Below, one piece after another: positions 23,072-34,743 of a DNA stretch of 64,000 nt; the first letter of the stretch is position 1, and the number at the start of each line of letters is the position of its first letter. The stretch is from assembly GCA_009363875.1 (NCBI GenBank), contig CM018693.1, positions 107,834,362 through 107,898,361 of the forward strand, in the 5' to 3' direction. Below the pieces are notes generated by a model. The model worked only from the letters and a program-made list of their open reading frames with translations, was not told where the DNA came from and did no database searches. The translations under genes and the position numbers were made by a program. Source of the DNA: Mikania micrantha. Its lineage: Eukaryota > Streptophyta > Magnoliopsida > Asterales > Asteraceae.

Positions 23072-25086
23072 TATCACAACCAACCTCTCATCACCTGTTG
23101 ATGATGTCACTGATCACACTAAGAAGGTTGCGGAAGCATAGTGGTGATGTCTCAGAGATGAGGTGTAACTTACTTGATCCGGTATCACAACGCACAGATT
23201 AACTAAAAGATAATATATTACAAGGGTTTCATCATCACAACCAGAGTTACAGTTTACAACTAAGTTTATTACACAAGCCAAATTATTTAATTACAAGTAT
23301 CTGTAGTGCAATCTCACCCGTTGTCACTGTCTACCTGCAAAAAAGTGTGAGTTTGGAAAGGTCATCACAAAGCTGGTGAGTTCGTGTTTGACATGATATA
23401 CAAGTTTTTGATATACAGTGTTCAAGATAAGCATGGAACCCATATCTAGTTCCTTTCTGACTGAAATACTCTGTTATGTGAAGATACACCCGTCAGTAAA
23501 TATCTTTGTGTCTCATTCTTAATGTCTATTACAAACATTAAGCTGATATTGGAAACATGTAATAAACATTTACACCAAGGGGAGTTGCAAGCTCCTAGCA
23601 AATGGGTTGTCAGCCAATAGTACTATTGTTGTTCACCCGTTCGGCCCACATGGGTTCACTAGATATAGTTTTTAGGGATGAGGACTTTTTGATACTGTGA
23701 TAAAGAGCTAAGGGCAAAATCCCATGAAATCTTACAAAAGTCACATGAAATCACACAGATAATAGCGATACATATCATATGTTCAAGAAAATGTTTTCAC
23801 AGAGATACCCCGATATTTGGAAAACATTAAAAAGAGAATGGGTTGTACGAAACTCACCTAAAGTATCACAGATAGCATAATATCGCACAAACTGCTAATA
23901 ATGGTGTGATTGTGCATTAGTTTATGCTTAATAAGTTATTTATGTTTTAACTTACTCATTAGATCTTTTCAGAACGTCCAATGTCAAAGACATTGCATTG
24001 AAAGTCATCAACTGATATTATATGCTGAATTAGTTGATTTAATGTCATATCATACAATGTATGATAATTTAGGAACCTATACTGATTCAAGTTCCTAATA
24101 CAAAGTTGATGAAAAATTTGATTAATCAGAATATTCTCAGAATAACCAAATAGGTACTGTTGTTGATTATAATACTGAAACAATTTCTAGATGGATTTAT
24201 GGCTTAAGAATGATCAATCCTTGTTATTGATTATCCAGATATCATGAAACATCATAATGTGACATTGGAATAGGTTCAATAACCATGTTCAACGTACTAA
24301 TATGACTGTTATCATAAACATCAGATAGTTATTCCAATGATTATCTTAATGATTGTGATTAGTTTAAAACACTTGGATTTAACCTTGCATTTCAAGGATT
24401 GATCAAGATAATCACATACATTGTTACATTCACATGGTTTAAACCATTATAATCATAGGTATAGTTTCATGATAACCGGGCATTACAATGGACCAAAACA
24501 AGGATTTAACCGTTAACACACCAAGTTCTTCGTTTATAATCATTCCTAGCCATCATCTAGGCAATAATCAACAATCCAAACTGTTGCATTACGCTCAAAA
24601 ACTAGATCTAATCAAACCATTATCAAACTATTAGGTTAAAACAAATCGTTACCTAATCTGACGGATTTCTCGGACAGAAACGATGATCAACATTTGTAGA
24701 TACGTTCCTTGGTACGATTCGTGGGTGTAGATGGTTTCGAAACAGAGATTTGATGTTGAGAGTTCGATTTTCTTCGTCTGGTATGAGTGTATGTTCGAGA
24801 GGAAGAGCATAGAAACTCGTCTGCATGCATTCTGATTTAGAAATCTGACTTTTCAAACCGCCATACTCGTCGCGTACCCCCGGAGTTCAATACTTAGAGA
24901 TTTTTCTTCGTTTTTCGATTCCGGAGAATCCGGAACTGCATTTCGCGGACGGTTTTCACCCATGTTCACGGTTTCTCGCATACTTTTAACCTGTAGTAAT
25001 TACAATCGCTAAATCAACGTGGATTTCAAGGACGATGATATGTGCTTTCATCAATAATGACGTAATCTTCAAACTGAATTGTCACA
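23072..25086 (-). repeat. 5' LTR of the - strand gypsy element (2015 bp)
   Basis: Colinear with 14039-16281 except for the missing block next to 24876. It ends in gtcaca at 25086 and is followed by the target duplication copy agttt. Confidence 0.92.
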
Positions 25087-25252
25087 AGTTTATACTACCC
25101 TCACATTCGGTTAACATTCGGTTCAACTCATATGAATCTTTCTTTGACTCGAAGCATCCAACGAAATAAAAACTAGACCTTGCTAAGATTATAACAACTC
25201 CATCTCCAAGATTCACAGGCGTTGAATAAGTCTTTTGTTTACTTTTTAGCAT
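25087..25252 (-). pseudogene. N-terminal exon part of PPR copy 1, beyond the retrotransposon
   Basis: An ATG at 25252-25250 opens a frame starting MLKSKQKTYSTPV and ending in LTECEGSIN at the edge of the retrotransposon. The first 15 residues are basic and Ser/Thr-rich without acids, as in an organelle transit peptide. If the element and one target-site copy are left out, this frame runs straight into CISKMHAKIISGG at 14038, where the repeats begin. That continuity is the evidence that both pieces are one gene. The segment is too short for standard ORF listing. Confidence 0.8.
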
Positions 25253-27097
25253 TCTTGATTAGAATCCAAGCAATTTTGTGAGATTTTGAGTTTGCAAGGA
25301 TAATATATTTTGGTTCCGCTTCTAACAATAGATAAGGTGAGGAGAAAGATATCCCATGAATGTCAGTGAGTAGAAGAGATATCATCAGCTTCCTGATTTG
25401 ATTTCAGTAGACGATGGATTACTTTTTGACATAAATCGAAGCTTCCAGGGTGAAGCAGATAGATGGCTTTTTGAAAATTCGTCAATGGATGTAGAAGGTG
25501 AATTATACATTGAGATTAATTTTCGTTCGTATGCTTCTATGAAATCGATTGATCTCCCATTCTAGATTGATGCTTTTGTGCTAGAAGCTATTAAGCTTGA
25601 GGTACAAGCATTCACGGCTTAAATGTGTATAATAAATGTGCAAGAGAAGTAGCTTGGATTACAACAATTCACATACAAGAAATGTACAAGAGATGCAACT
25701 TGGGACTTGGGTTACAACCCTTAAATTGTATTTCTTTATTCATCTCTTGGGCTTTAACTTTTCCCCTCAATTCATTCATCTTATCTTCTTGTTTTCCCCA
25801 TTGAAGATAAACCTTTAATCAATTTGCTTCCATAATCGGAATAAATCTCAACCAGATGGGATTTCTCAACCCTATAATTCAAACTTTATCGATGTCTTAG
25901 CTTCTGATCAGGAAGTATACTCACTTCTGCACCAGTTACACACGAAAGAAGAAATCGAGAAATGGCTCCACATTTGAAATTTTAAAACTCGATCTCTCCA
26001 TTAAGGAGGGCTTATTATCTTCAATCGAACACCCATGGTTCCACTACGACTCGATCTGGTTAGCTTGTGTTTGGTTTTTTGGTAATTTTGTATTTTAGCT
26101 TCACTTATGTTTTATCTATCATTAACTAAAAAAAATTTATATGTCAGATTTATTTTTCATTAATTTAAGAAAATTTCATCAAGTTATTTATCATTTGTAT
26201 GTATGCTACATTCTGATAGAGTTACCATATAGCCTAACTTTTTTAGCATGTATGTATTTATATACATCTGATACACTTACCAGCATGTTATGCTTGTAAA
26301 ATAATATGTATGTATGTATGCAGTTCAGTTTATATAATATTATATATGAATAACTTGTAGTTTTGTTTAATCTAATCAAAGGTGTGCATGGGCTTTTTTC
26401 TCATATCCATATAACTAGAATCCATATAACCGGTTAATCTAATTAAAGGTGTACATGTTTGTTAATTAAAAAAATCATTTGATGTTACTTCAAAAATAAG
26501 TTGGTGTTTGTTAAAAAAGCTCTATGAATGTATTATATTATTATTTCACAAGCAGAGTTATAAGTTGAATAAGTAACAACACAACTAAAATATCAAAAAG
26601 AATTAAGAAAATGGACTAAACAATGATGTTCTTACTATGTATGTATAGGTCTATATCTATGCTGGTATATATATCTATGCAGTTATGTGTCTATATAGTA
26701 GTAACATATGCAATTCATGTTCCTAAACTTTGAAATTCTCAACTATGTATGACAGCTTTGTTTCTAAACTTTGAAATCAATTAATGTATGCAGGTCTGTA
26801 TATCAGTTATTGTAGTTTGTTATGTGTATGTATATTGTAATTTTGAATCTGTATATATAGTAGTATGAGAGATGTATGCAGGTATCTTTATGTGTGATGG
26901 GACTTATTTTTGTTTCACTACTTTTTTGACAAAGTAACCAGGCCATATTACCTTTAATCAATTATTTAAAACTTGGTTTTACCAAATCGAACTTTTTCAA
27001 AGCATTGATGGCCTCCTCTGGGCTGGCTGTTAGTTGACTCAAATGAACTTTTTACCAAGCTTGGTAACTATCTAAAGCAATTGGTCGTAAAATTGAA
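25253..27097. other. intergenic with unrecognised exon-like fragment
   Basis: At about 25374-25621 on the + strand a frame is open apart from one TAG at 25562-25564 (DDGLLFDINRSFQGEADRW and onward, then IDAFVLEAIKLEV). A second stretch at about 25835-25975 (FIDVLASDQEVYSLLHQLH) looks like a further coding piece. I do not recognise the family. The remainder (26000-27090) is AT-rich with repeated TATGTATG words and nothing else visible. Confidence 0.4.
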
Positions 27098-27316
27098 TTA
27101 GTAGTGTTGTTGCTCCCATGGCCTAGAAGGTAAAGTTTTCCCAAGAGTACTATTAATTGCTGAAGTTGTATCATTTGCGAGAATAATTTCACCTGGCCTT
27201 GCTATCATTACATCGCTTGTGCTACCTACAGACGGTGGTTTAAAAGGACCAGGACTAGGACCAGAAGGATGCCCCTGCCAAGAACCCCTGCCACAAAATG
27301 ACCATGCCAAGGCCCC
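27098..27316 (-). pseudogene. PEX13-like N-terminal exon fragment
   Basis: On the - strand a splice acceptor (TGTATGCAG, ending at 27317) opens a frame with SGPSPGPFKPPS, ARPGEIILANDTTSAINST and LPSRPWEQQHY, then a stop. The Pro/Gly-rich start, the xPGE motif and the RPWEQQ block are hallmarks of the N-terminus of plant peroxisomal membrane protein PEX13, part of the peroxisome import docking complex. The frame stops exactly where the Gly/Tyr-rich region of PEX13 should begin. No transmembrane or later part is nearby, so it is a fragment. A second, more decayed relative lies at 54580-54653. Confidence 0.6.
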
Positions 27317-27346
27317 CTGCATACACATACATGCATACATATACAC

Positions 27347-27689
27347 GTAGTTATACTATTACAAGGGGAATTAACTTTTAACTCAAGTATAGTTGTTTGA
27401 GATCAAGTTAATTACTATAAAATTAATTATTAATTTTTTTCTGATCGTAAGCACTAATTGCTTGCTTTTCATTCAAGTCGATATGAGCAAGCGTGAAGGT
27501 GTGGATGACGACGGCATTATGCAGGTTGCAAATGTGCTGCCTTACGCCCCATTTGTGGTGCACGCATATAATGTATATATGTGTGGACCCTTAACGGGCT
27601 AAAGTAAAAGTGCATTAATTTTAACGTTATTTCAATTATTTTGTGAAAATAACGTTAAAATCATTGGGATGATCAACTTCAAATGAAAA
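27347..27689. other. intergenic
   Basis: Contains a 39-codon open frame (27483-27602, + strand, starting MSKREGVDDDGIM) with no recognised family and an AT-rich stretch. Nothing else seen. Confidence 0.4.
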
Positions 27690-27821
27690 CTTTGAGCCGT
27701 GGACTCTTTCGGAGCAACCTCTCTATCCCAATTGGGATAGGGGTAAGGTTTGTATCTATCCTTCCCCCCAGACCCTACTGAAAGGTGGGAATATACTGGG
27801 TAAGGTTGTTGTTGTTGTTGT
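27690..27821 (+). mobile_element. TS-type SINE 3' portion ending in (TTG)n
   Basis: The sequence 'gagccgtggactctttcgg', 'ggggtaaggtttgtatctat', 'ccccagaccctactg' and 'tatactgggtaaggttgttg' ending in five TTG units follows the body and tail of the plant TS SINE family. The tRNA-derived head with A and B boxes is missing, so it is 5' truncated. Confidence 0.75.
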
Positions 27822-28298
27822 AAATGGGATGCCTTTATTGAAAAGTTTTAATTTTGTTGGTTCATCATGTTTGTTACTTGAGGAGCTTGAAAATTCTCAT
27901 TGATTATAGATACATACACACATGAGGGTTGCTTTATGTCAGGTTAGGAAATACCCTGATTTTACTAAATTCCTGTTTTTTTGCTTTTCTTTGTTTTTAA
28001 ATTCGCTAAATAGATATTGTTGATGTTCATCATGTGTTATTGATTGATTTAGGCATCTCATGTGTTAGTTGTTTTCAAGAAACAGATGTCACCTGATTCT
28101 GTTTTGGTATTTGATTCAGTTGCTTTTCCCATTTTCATTTCTCAATGGGCCATAGGTTTGTAATTTGGGATATTTATATTATGTCCAGATTTAGTTAAAG
28201 GGGTTTATGAATTTCTCAGATTCAATCAAGAAAATTGTTTTTGTTTGATTATAGACAACAACTTCAATTAACTTGGATTAAGACTTGGTTCAGCATTA
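27822..28298. other. intergenic
   Basis: AT-rich. No coding or repeat signal that I can support. Confidence 0.5.
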
Positions 28299-28344
28299 CT
28301 CAGTGTGACAATCCGACTTTTCGAGTTAACCTCGTCAACCCTCG

Positions 28345-28630
28345 TAGGCCCAACAAGGCCAATGAAGGCCCAACAAGGCCAATGAAGGCCCAATAAGGCC
28401 AAAGAAGGCCCAGTAAGGCCCAAGAAGGCCCAGTAAAGCCAAAGAAAACCCAGTAAGGTCAAGGAAGGCCCGACAAGACAAATCAGGCCCAATGAAGTTT
28501 ATGAAGGCCCAATAAGACAAATGTAGGCCCAATAAGTCAAGGTGGGCCCAATAAAGCAAGAGTAGGCCCATTGAGATCTAGGTAGGCCCAATGAGGCCCA
28601 AGATAGGCCAGTTATAGTTAAGAGGCCCAA
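28345..28630 (+). repeat. GGCCCAA-type tandem array in the solo LTR
   Basis: About 14 copies of GGCCCA occur in under 300 bases. They lie in units of about 18-24 bases of the form AAGGCCCAATAAGGCCAATG that become irregular to the right. It is in the first 330 bases of the LTR, i.e. in U3. GGCCCA is the complement of the TGGGCC site II element and the core of UP1 motifs in plant promoters. The open frames on the - strand (GLHWPCWAF and similar) are due to the repeat. Confidence 0.85.
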
Positions 28631-30002
28631 TTGGATTAATCAAGCCCAACAAGGAGTTAAAGGACCCGATTAGTGACAATTTGGGATTTTCGGCTCAACT
28701 TTGTTAATCGAAATGTTAAGTTATTGATCTAGAATAATTCATAAGGGTTAAAATGTATCTAAAATTGTTATAAGGTAATTAGTTTATAAGAATTTGATTT
28801 GTAAAAGGGTTAAATAAGCAATTTTGACATTTAAAAGTCAAAATTCGTTCTAAATAATTAGGGGAATTCGAAATTGGTATCATCAAGCTACTATGGCCGA
28901 ATTAGAACGGTTATAATCAATACTTTAATGATTTATAACAGTTACAAGTGTTATTAATATCATGATTAATCGAATTTAAGCCAATTAAGGATCCAAAAGT
29001 CGTAACCGTGCATGGTATCATCAAAACCGCACAATTCGAATTCAATACTCACAATTGAACTCACATACACATCATTCGGCCCTTTTAGCATCTATTCCAT
29101 AGACAAATTCGAAGTATCAAGTCGTTGGGGTGAAGATTCAATCAAAGCATAGGCCGAACTGCATCCTCAAGTCAAACCACATCAATTCGTTATCTAACGA
29201 GGTAAGAAATCATTTCTACACACTCTAAAGTAGCCGATTAAGTGAATCCCTAACTCAATTGCATCTGGAAATCTCGAATTGATAGAGTTCGAGTTCTAGG
29301 GTTTCTTCTTGAAACGGTTTTGGGGGTCTTTATGAGAAAGAATCTAAAAATCAAATTGGATACTATCTGTAGCATCAGAAGGAACCGATTGAAGTTTTTC
29401 TTAAATCAATTTTAAGTTTTAACAACTGGTTACATGATTTCGATTCTAGGGTTCTTAAGTCAAAAACGATTTTGGGGTTTTCGATTCTAGTGCACTTGGT
29501 ATTCAAATTAAACCTTGCAGAGAGTTTCGAAATTCAGTTTTTCAGGATAAATTCGTATCAATTTTATCTAACAACATTGAATCATAGGATTTCGATTTCT
29601 AGAGTTATAATGGTAATCGAGTTAGGGGGTTTTTGATTCAAGTGTGTTTGGGATTCGTAATTATCAACACAGAAGGGTTCGAAATCATTGAGTTAATGTA
29701 TATCCCATGCAATTATAGTTTAATTTAATCGAAGTTGATTCTGTCGATTGTGAAATTGGAACGTGGATTCGAAACTAGGTATACATCAATGTATTACATT
29801 ATAATGATGGATAATTGAATTAAACTCACGATGGGACTCTGTTGAATAATCTGAATCGAAACCCTATGGTTTTAGGATTAACCGGGTTCGAATTTGGGGT
29901 CAAATGGGTAGATGTTGCTTCGGCTATGGTATTACAAAGGAGAACCCGATCGGATTTGGTTAAAAGAAATTAGATGCAATCCATTAACAATTGTAAACGC
30001 AG

Positions 30003-30066
30003 ATTAGATGGTTAGATGCGTGTGTGTTGGAGTTGAGGGTCGCGGGTTCGAGTCCTGGCCCAACCA
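30003..30066 (+). other. tRNA-like segment in the solo LTR
   Basis: GATGGTTAGATGC (D-arm-like) and CGGGTTCGAGTCC (B-box-like), with 37 nt between GG (30010) and TTC (30047). It is followed by CCCAACCA and a run of T, which resembles a tRNA 3' end with a Pol III terminator. The anticodon stem is poor. Its place in the LTR corresponds to 9020-9082. Confidence 0.5.
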
Positions 30067-31546
30067 TTTTTTTTGGGTTTTAATACTAATTTAGTATTTT
30101 GACTATATTTTATTCGTTCTAACTCCGATTCGATCCGTTCAAGTTGCGTTGGAACCATAACGAGAATACGAACGTATTAGAATAATAAAATTCATATTTT
30201 AACCTGAAAACGAAATCGCGTATAATTACGATTATTTAAATAAAATCAAATATGATTTTATTTAAACGATTTCAAAGGCACGCGTACTTACGTATGCACA
30301 TTCTTAACACTTTAACATACGTATGTTGATACGTATGTGATTTCAAGCACAAAACGATTATTCGAATAACACTAGGTTATTGTTTAAACACAGATTCTTC
30401 GTAGGAGGATTTCCTACACGAGCTTTTAGTGTGTGATCATTCTGCAATTATCAAAGGTGCGTAAACAGCCCCTTTCTTATTTTAAACTGTTTTGGGGGAG
30501 AAAACATGTGCAACAAACTATTTTTAGATACATATCACTTGCATGAGTTAGCTGTTTACATTATGTGACAACATAGCAATTTGAAAGTCCTTACACACCT
30601 CGAACCGTTTAGTTTGCTGTAACGCAAAGCGTGGTAGTTGGAAATAGATCTATTAGGTTTGACAAACCTCACCTGGTAGATGGAATCTACGCAGGTGTTT
30701 GACTGACCAAACACAATTTACTATTGTTGTGCTAGACAATAGTGGCAAGGCAAAAACATGCTATAGCATGGCAATTCGTCAGCTTCGGTGTCGACCACTT
30801 ATGTAAATAGTTTATATGACTAGCTATCATGACTGTGCATGTGTGATTATGTTATCTACAACTTGATATTCAAACTGTTGTTTTAAACATTGTGAATGCT
30901 TAAAACCTGTGTTATGCACCAACCATTGTGTTGACTTGATTTACATGTTTTCTCAGGACGCTAAGGCACGCATTAAAGCTGGCATGGACTAGGAGATAGA
31001 GTCGCATGCATTTTAAACATTTTGGATATTTGAAATTGAACATTTGAGTATTTTGTTTTGTAATTGTTATATTACAACTATTATTGGTTTTTAAACGCTT
31101 CCGCAAAACTTTGAAAACTCTGATGTTATATTTTAAGACCAACATATGTTTTGAAATTCATATAGAGGTCTTCGTTATGTCTAATGATCTGAGATCCTGG
31201 TTTGTCACGTTCCCAAACGGTATGATTCCGTTAGTTGAAAATTGGGGGTGTGACACTCAGTGTCTTAATTACGTTGATCTTGCCATCATCACTTGATCTT
31301 CTTTCACCATAAATCTATTTTGTCCATATCATACAATGATACAATGAGTTTTCATTCAGTTGCTATTATCTGCATCATCAGTTTTAATGTATCTAACTTT
31401 TAATTTTTGGAATCAATTTTCTATACTTTATATTTTGCACAAAGAGGGTAACTTATTATATTAAAATACCAAAAAAATTTCTAATTTTAATGTAACAAGT
31501 TTATAAAATTATCTCACTACTCATCTAAAGTTGCATGTTGATGCAG

Positions 31547-31659
31547 ATGGATGGTGTAATATCTCAAGCACAAGAAACCCTCGGGTCACTTGTGTTCCAT
31601 GCTCATCATTTAGAGGTCTAAATTCAAAAATAATAGTGTTAGCAGTCGCCTTCCAACTG
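31547..31659 (+). pseudogene. Golgi SNARE (GOS1/GOS12-type) exon fragment
   Basis: A splice acceptor (GATGCAG, ending 31546) is followed by MDGVISQAQETLGSLVF, then in shifted frames SSFRGLNSKI and SSRLPT. This order (NVISQAQATLGTLVF..., S-F-GINSKL, SSRLPTVN) is the membrane-proximal SNARE-motif region of plant Golgi SNAP receptor complex member 1. Two frameshifts lie within 110 bases, and the transmembrane exon is not nearby. It is a lone decayed exon. Confidence 0.7.
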
Positions 31660-33823
31660 CAAATAAGTTATCTAATTCTTTTCTTTTGTTATATCACGTT
31701 ATTCAATTGAACTATAGAAATATCAGCCCACCTATGTCAAAAGCCCCAGGACGCGTGCCTAAGCCCCAAAATAAAGTCAAGCCTAGAAATAACGCCTTTA
31801 GAAGGTCTATGCCCATAGTTGGGCTGTTTTTTTATAAAAAGCGAGAGAAAAGAGTGCTTTGATCAAGGTGCATGCTCACAAAGTTGAAGGCTTTTTCAAA
31901 ATAAGGCAATTGTATCTTTTTATATTCTTTTTTCTTCTTTGTTTGGATTTGTTTTGATTTTATTTAATATTTGGAGATTAGCTATAACTGCTAACCCAAC
32001 AGAAACTAAGCAATTAGAATTCATGTAATATGATATATATTACGACTGTTTCTTTCTTCTACATTTCAACAAAGGCATTAGCGCACCCAACCAAAGACTT
32101 TTGGCAAGGAGTATACATCTCAAATGTTGTCTAACAAGAAGTGTTACATGGTGAATAATGAAGGTAAGTTAATAGATCTTGTGCCTTCAATTTTTTATAT
32201 TCTAAATATATATTTCAAATATATATTATTCTTAATTCATTTATGACAAAATTTAAAAATAAAAAGTAAGACATGATCTCCTTTAATAAAGTTACCCTTT
32301 ACAACAAACTGACTTATTATATATTTTCTTTTATAAATAAGAAATCTATTATGGATGAGACAAAGAACAAATTGGAGAATATGACAAGTATCAATTTTAT
32401 ATCTATCATTTTAGTTTCATTTATTTAACTATACTAATTTTATATTAATAAAACACATGTAAGAGACTTAATATTGTTTTTTTTTCCTGCCCCCATAGAT
32501 ATAACATCAAAGAGGAAAAGATACAAGAAAGTTCTCATCCTGTTCCTGTAGCAGTAAAACGAGGAAACTCTTCATTAAAATTTTGATGAAGAATGGTAGT
32601 TGAACCATGTAGATGTGATCATTGAGATGTGTAAAGCTTACGAATAGACATTAATCTCATCATAATGCAAGCATTTGACATATGGTTTTGATAAATGAAA
32701 AATGCCTTCACTTGGTCAAATAAGGATTTTGCACGTTTTGTGTTTGACGGCTAGGGTTCCGACGGTTAGGGTTCGAATAGTGACAACGGCGCGGCGGGTT
32801 CAACTCCCTCCCTTGAAGATGACAGCTAGGGTTCAACTCCTTGAATACGGCTAGGGTTCAATGCTCTCCCTTGAATACAGATGATTTACGATCCAGGTGA
32901 TTAACATAAATACAGATGGTTCACAATTGCAACTTACATAACCTCATTATCTATCAGATGCAACAAACTAATCCATATGAGTTTTCTTTGTTGTAGAATT
33001 TTATAATTGCTTCAATCGAAACGCATGAGTAGATGCTAACTTGGTAAGAATTATTGCTTTAATTTTTTTTCTCATTATTTCAACTCAACAGGATGAGATT
33101 CAATTTCTTATACTGCAATCGAGGCATGCTTCTGTAACTTCTTTTATAATCATTCTGTAGATGGTAGGTCAACTCACAATGCAAGTCATGTTGCAGGTAA
33201 TAACTTGCTTGAATGCTTGATAATTATGTTTGCTTAAGTACTTATAAGTAAAGTGTCCAATTAAGGTTTCTTTTATACTATTATAGTAATAAATTGAAAG
33301 TTGCAAAAGTAATATTCTGTTTAACTATAGTAATATATTCTATAGATTATTTGTCCAAAGATTTTAATTTATTGATTCTGTGTTATACTTGTAGGCTATA
33401 CAAACATGTTGGCTCCATCCAAACATGAATCTTGAAAATCTGAATGTTAGTGTGGTATGTATTCACCTCAATATGCCACCACAAGCTGCTTCAATATATT
33501 GCTAATATTTCATCTCACTAAAGGGTGAAATTTTTGGTTTGGTTCTTAAAAATCCTTGGCCAAGAGGATAAAGATGGTTTAGCTACTGCTTGTTGTACTA
33601 TGTGCTTTCATGGTGGCGAATGAAGCTCCATTGGCTAAGTTTGACAAATCTTGAAGCTGCTAGGGGAATCACTAGTTGGATTTCAACCATTTTCAAGTTG
33701 TCACTTAAGATTCTAAGAAGAAAAGAGCCCTTTTCTACTATTTTGTGGAAGCTCAAGTTGATCCAATTTCAAGGCCAATTGTTTTGTGGTTGAATGTAGG
33801 TAAAAAATGATGGATAGTAAGTT
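31660..33823. other. intergenic
   Basis: AT-rich. At about 32745-32880 three repeats of a 35-base unit 'ggctagggttcaactccctc...' are visible. A 67-codon open frame at 33590-33793 (+) has no recognised family. No other gene signal. Confidence 0.5.
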
Positions 33824-33828
33824 ATGAT

Positions 33829-34727
33829 TGTTGGATATGTGATGTCTGATCATCGATAATATCAACGTTGCTATCAGAGTACGATCCAAAGAGTTACACT
33901 TTGGAAGATAGTAATGTGATTATGTCTAAAATTTGTTTTAGACACATTCAATTTCACGAATTATATAAAGTGGTGTGTTATTATTATTTATGAAATAATA
34001 ATAATAATATTGGAGGAGTTAATTATTGTGATAATTAATTATAATTAAATTGATAAAGTTTAATTAGTTAAATTTTAGACATTTAATTAAATGTTACTAA
34101 CTAGTTGTTAGTTAGTAATATGGAGAGTAGTAATTAAATGGTTTAATTACTAAAAGAGTTTAATTAAATTAAAAAAGTTTAATTTAAATAATATGTGAAA
34201 TAAAAGGGGGGGAAACCAATTTTGAATTGGTAATCCAAGATCCTAAAAAGGTAGATATAGTTTTGACTATTAAAACTAGATCCAACCTTCCACATTTTCA
34301 CCACAATTTTAGAACTTTTTCACTCTCCCTCTCTCCCCTCTTGTTGGCCATACACCTACCCTCTCCTCCTCTCTTGGTTTCGGCCAAACACCACCAAAGA
34401 GCCACCACCATAGCCGAACCATCACAAGTGGTTTTGGAGCATGCGGTTGTTGCGGTAATACATGATAAAGATCGTGGTTCGTGATTCAAGTCATCTAGCG
34501 AGACTACTATCGAATCCAAGGTGTGTTTTTGGGAGTTCTTCATTGAGGTCAATTCTAAACACCCTATGGTTGTTTTTCGTTTATTCGTTTGTAACTGGAT
34601 TCCTGGATTTGGAAATTTTGTTTATGAAACAAAATGTGTGACCTTATCGCTTTTGCTATCGTAAAATCTGATTTTATAATTAATATGATTAATTAAAAGT
34701 TTAAAATGGTTACTACAATTCCCAACA
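33829..34727 (+). repeat. copia 5' LTR (899 bp)
   Basis: It starts TGTTGGATATGTG and ends CCCAACA. The copy at 51388-52304 matches along its length. Confidence 0.93.
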
Positions 34728-34743
34728 GTGGCATCAGAGCCGC
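34728..34743 (+). promoter_or_regulatory. copia primer-binding site
   Basis: GTGGCATCAGAGCCGC directly after the LTR matches TGGTATCAGAGC with one change (T to C). Confidence 0.85.

Larger units (their letters stand above)
14039..25086 (-). mobile_element. Ty3/gypsy LTR retrotransposon, - strand, inserted in the PPR gene
   Basis: LTRs at 14039-16281 (3' LTR of the element) and 23072-25086 (5' LTR) enclose, reading on the - strand, a primer-binding site, a pre-gag ORF, a minisatellite leader, gag and pol. The target duplication is ggttt (14034-14038) versus agttt (25087-25091), four of five bases matching. It runs in the same direction as the PPR gene it splits. The LTRs differ by a 220-bp block and many substitutions, and the coding frames are strongly decayed, so it is much older than the element at 1-10279, to whose family it is related. 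Confidence 0.93.
28304..31255 (+). mobile_element. solo LTR of a Ty3/gypsy element (2952 bp), target duplication CTCAG
   Basis: It starts TGTGACAATCCGAC and ends GGGGGTGTGACA. It is flanked by perfect ctcag copies at 28299-28303 and 31256-31260. Most of its length aligns with the LTR at 7540-10279, for example the 'cttcggtgtcgaccacttatg' and 'gagatcctggtttgtcacg' blocks near the 3' end. No internal domain follows, so it arose by recombination between the two LTRs of one insertion. Confidence 0.95.

Noticed and set aside
28268..28571. Hydrophobic GLHWPCWAF-type ORFs on the - strand
   Set aside because: They are the translation of the GGCCCAA array; the stop-free frames follow from the repeat.
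32745..32880. Telomere-like TAGGGTT words
   Set aside because: They are single copies inside a 35-base repeat, not tandem TTTAGGG, so neither a telomeric tract nor a clear telo-box promoter.
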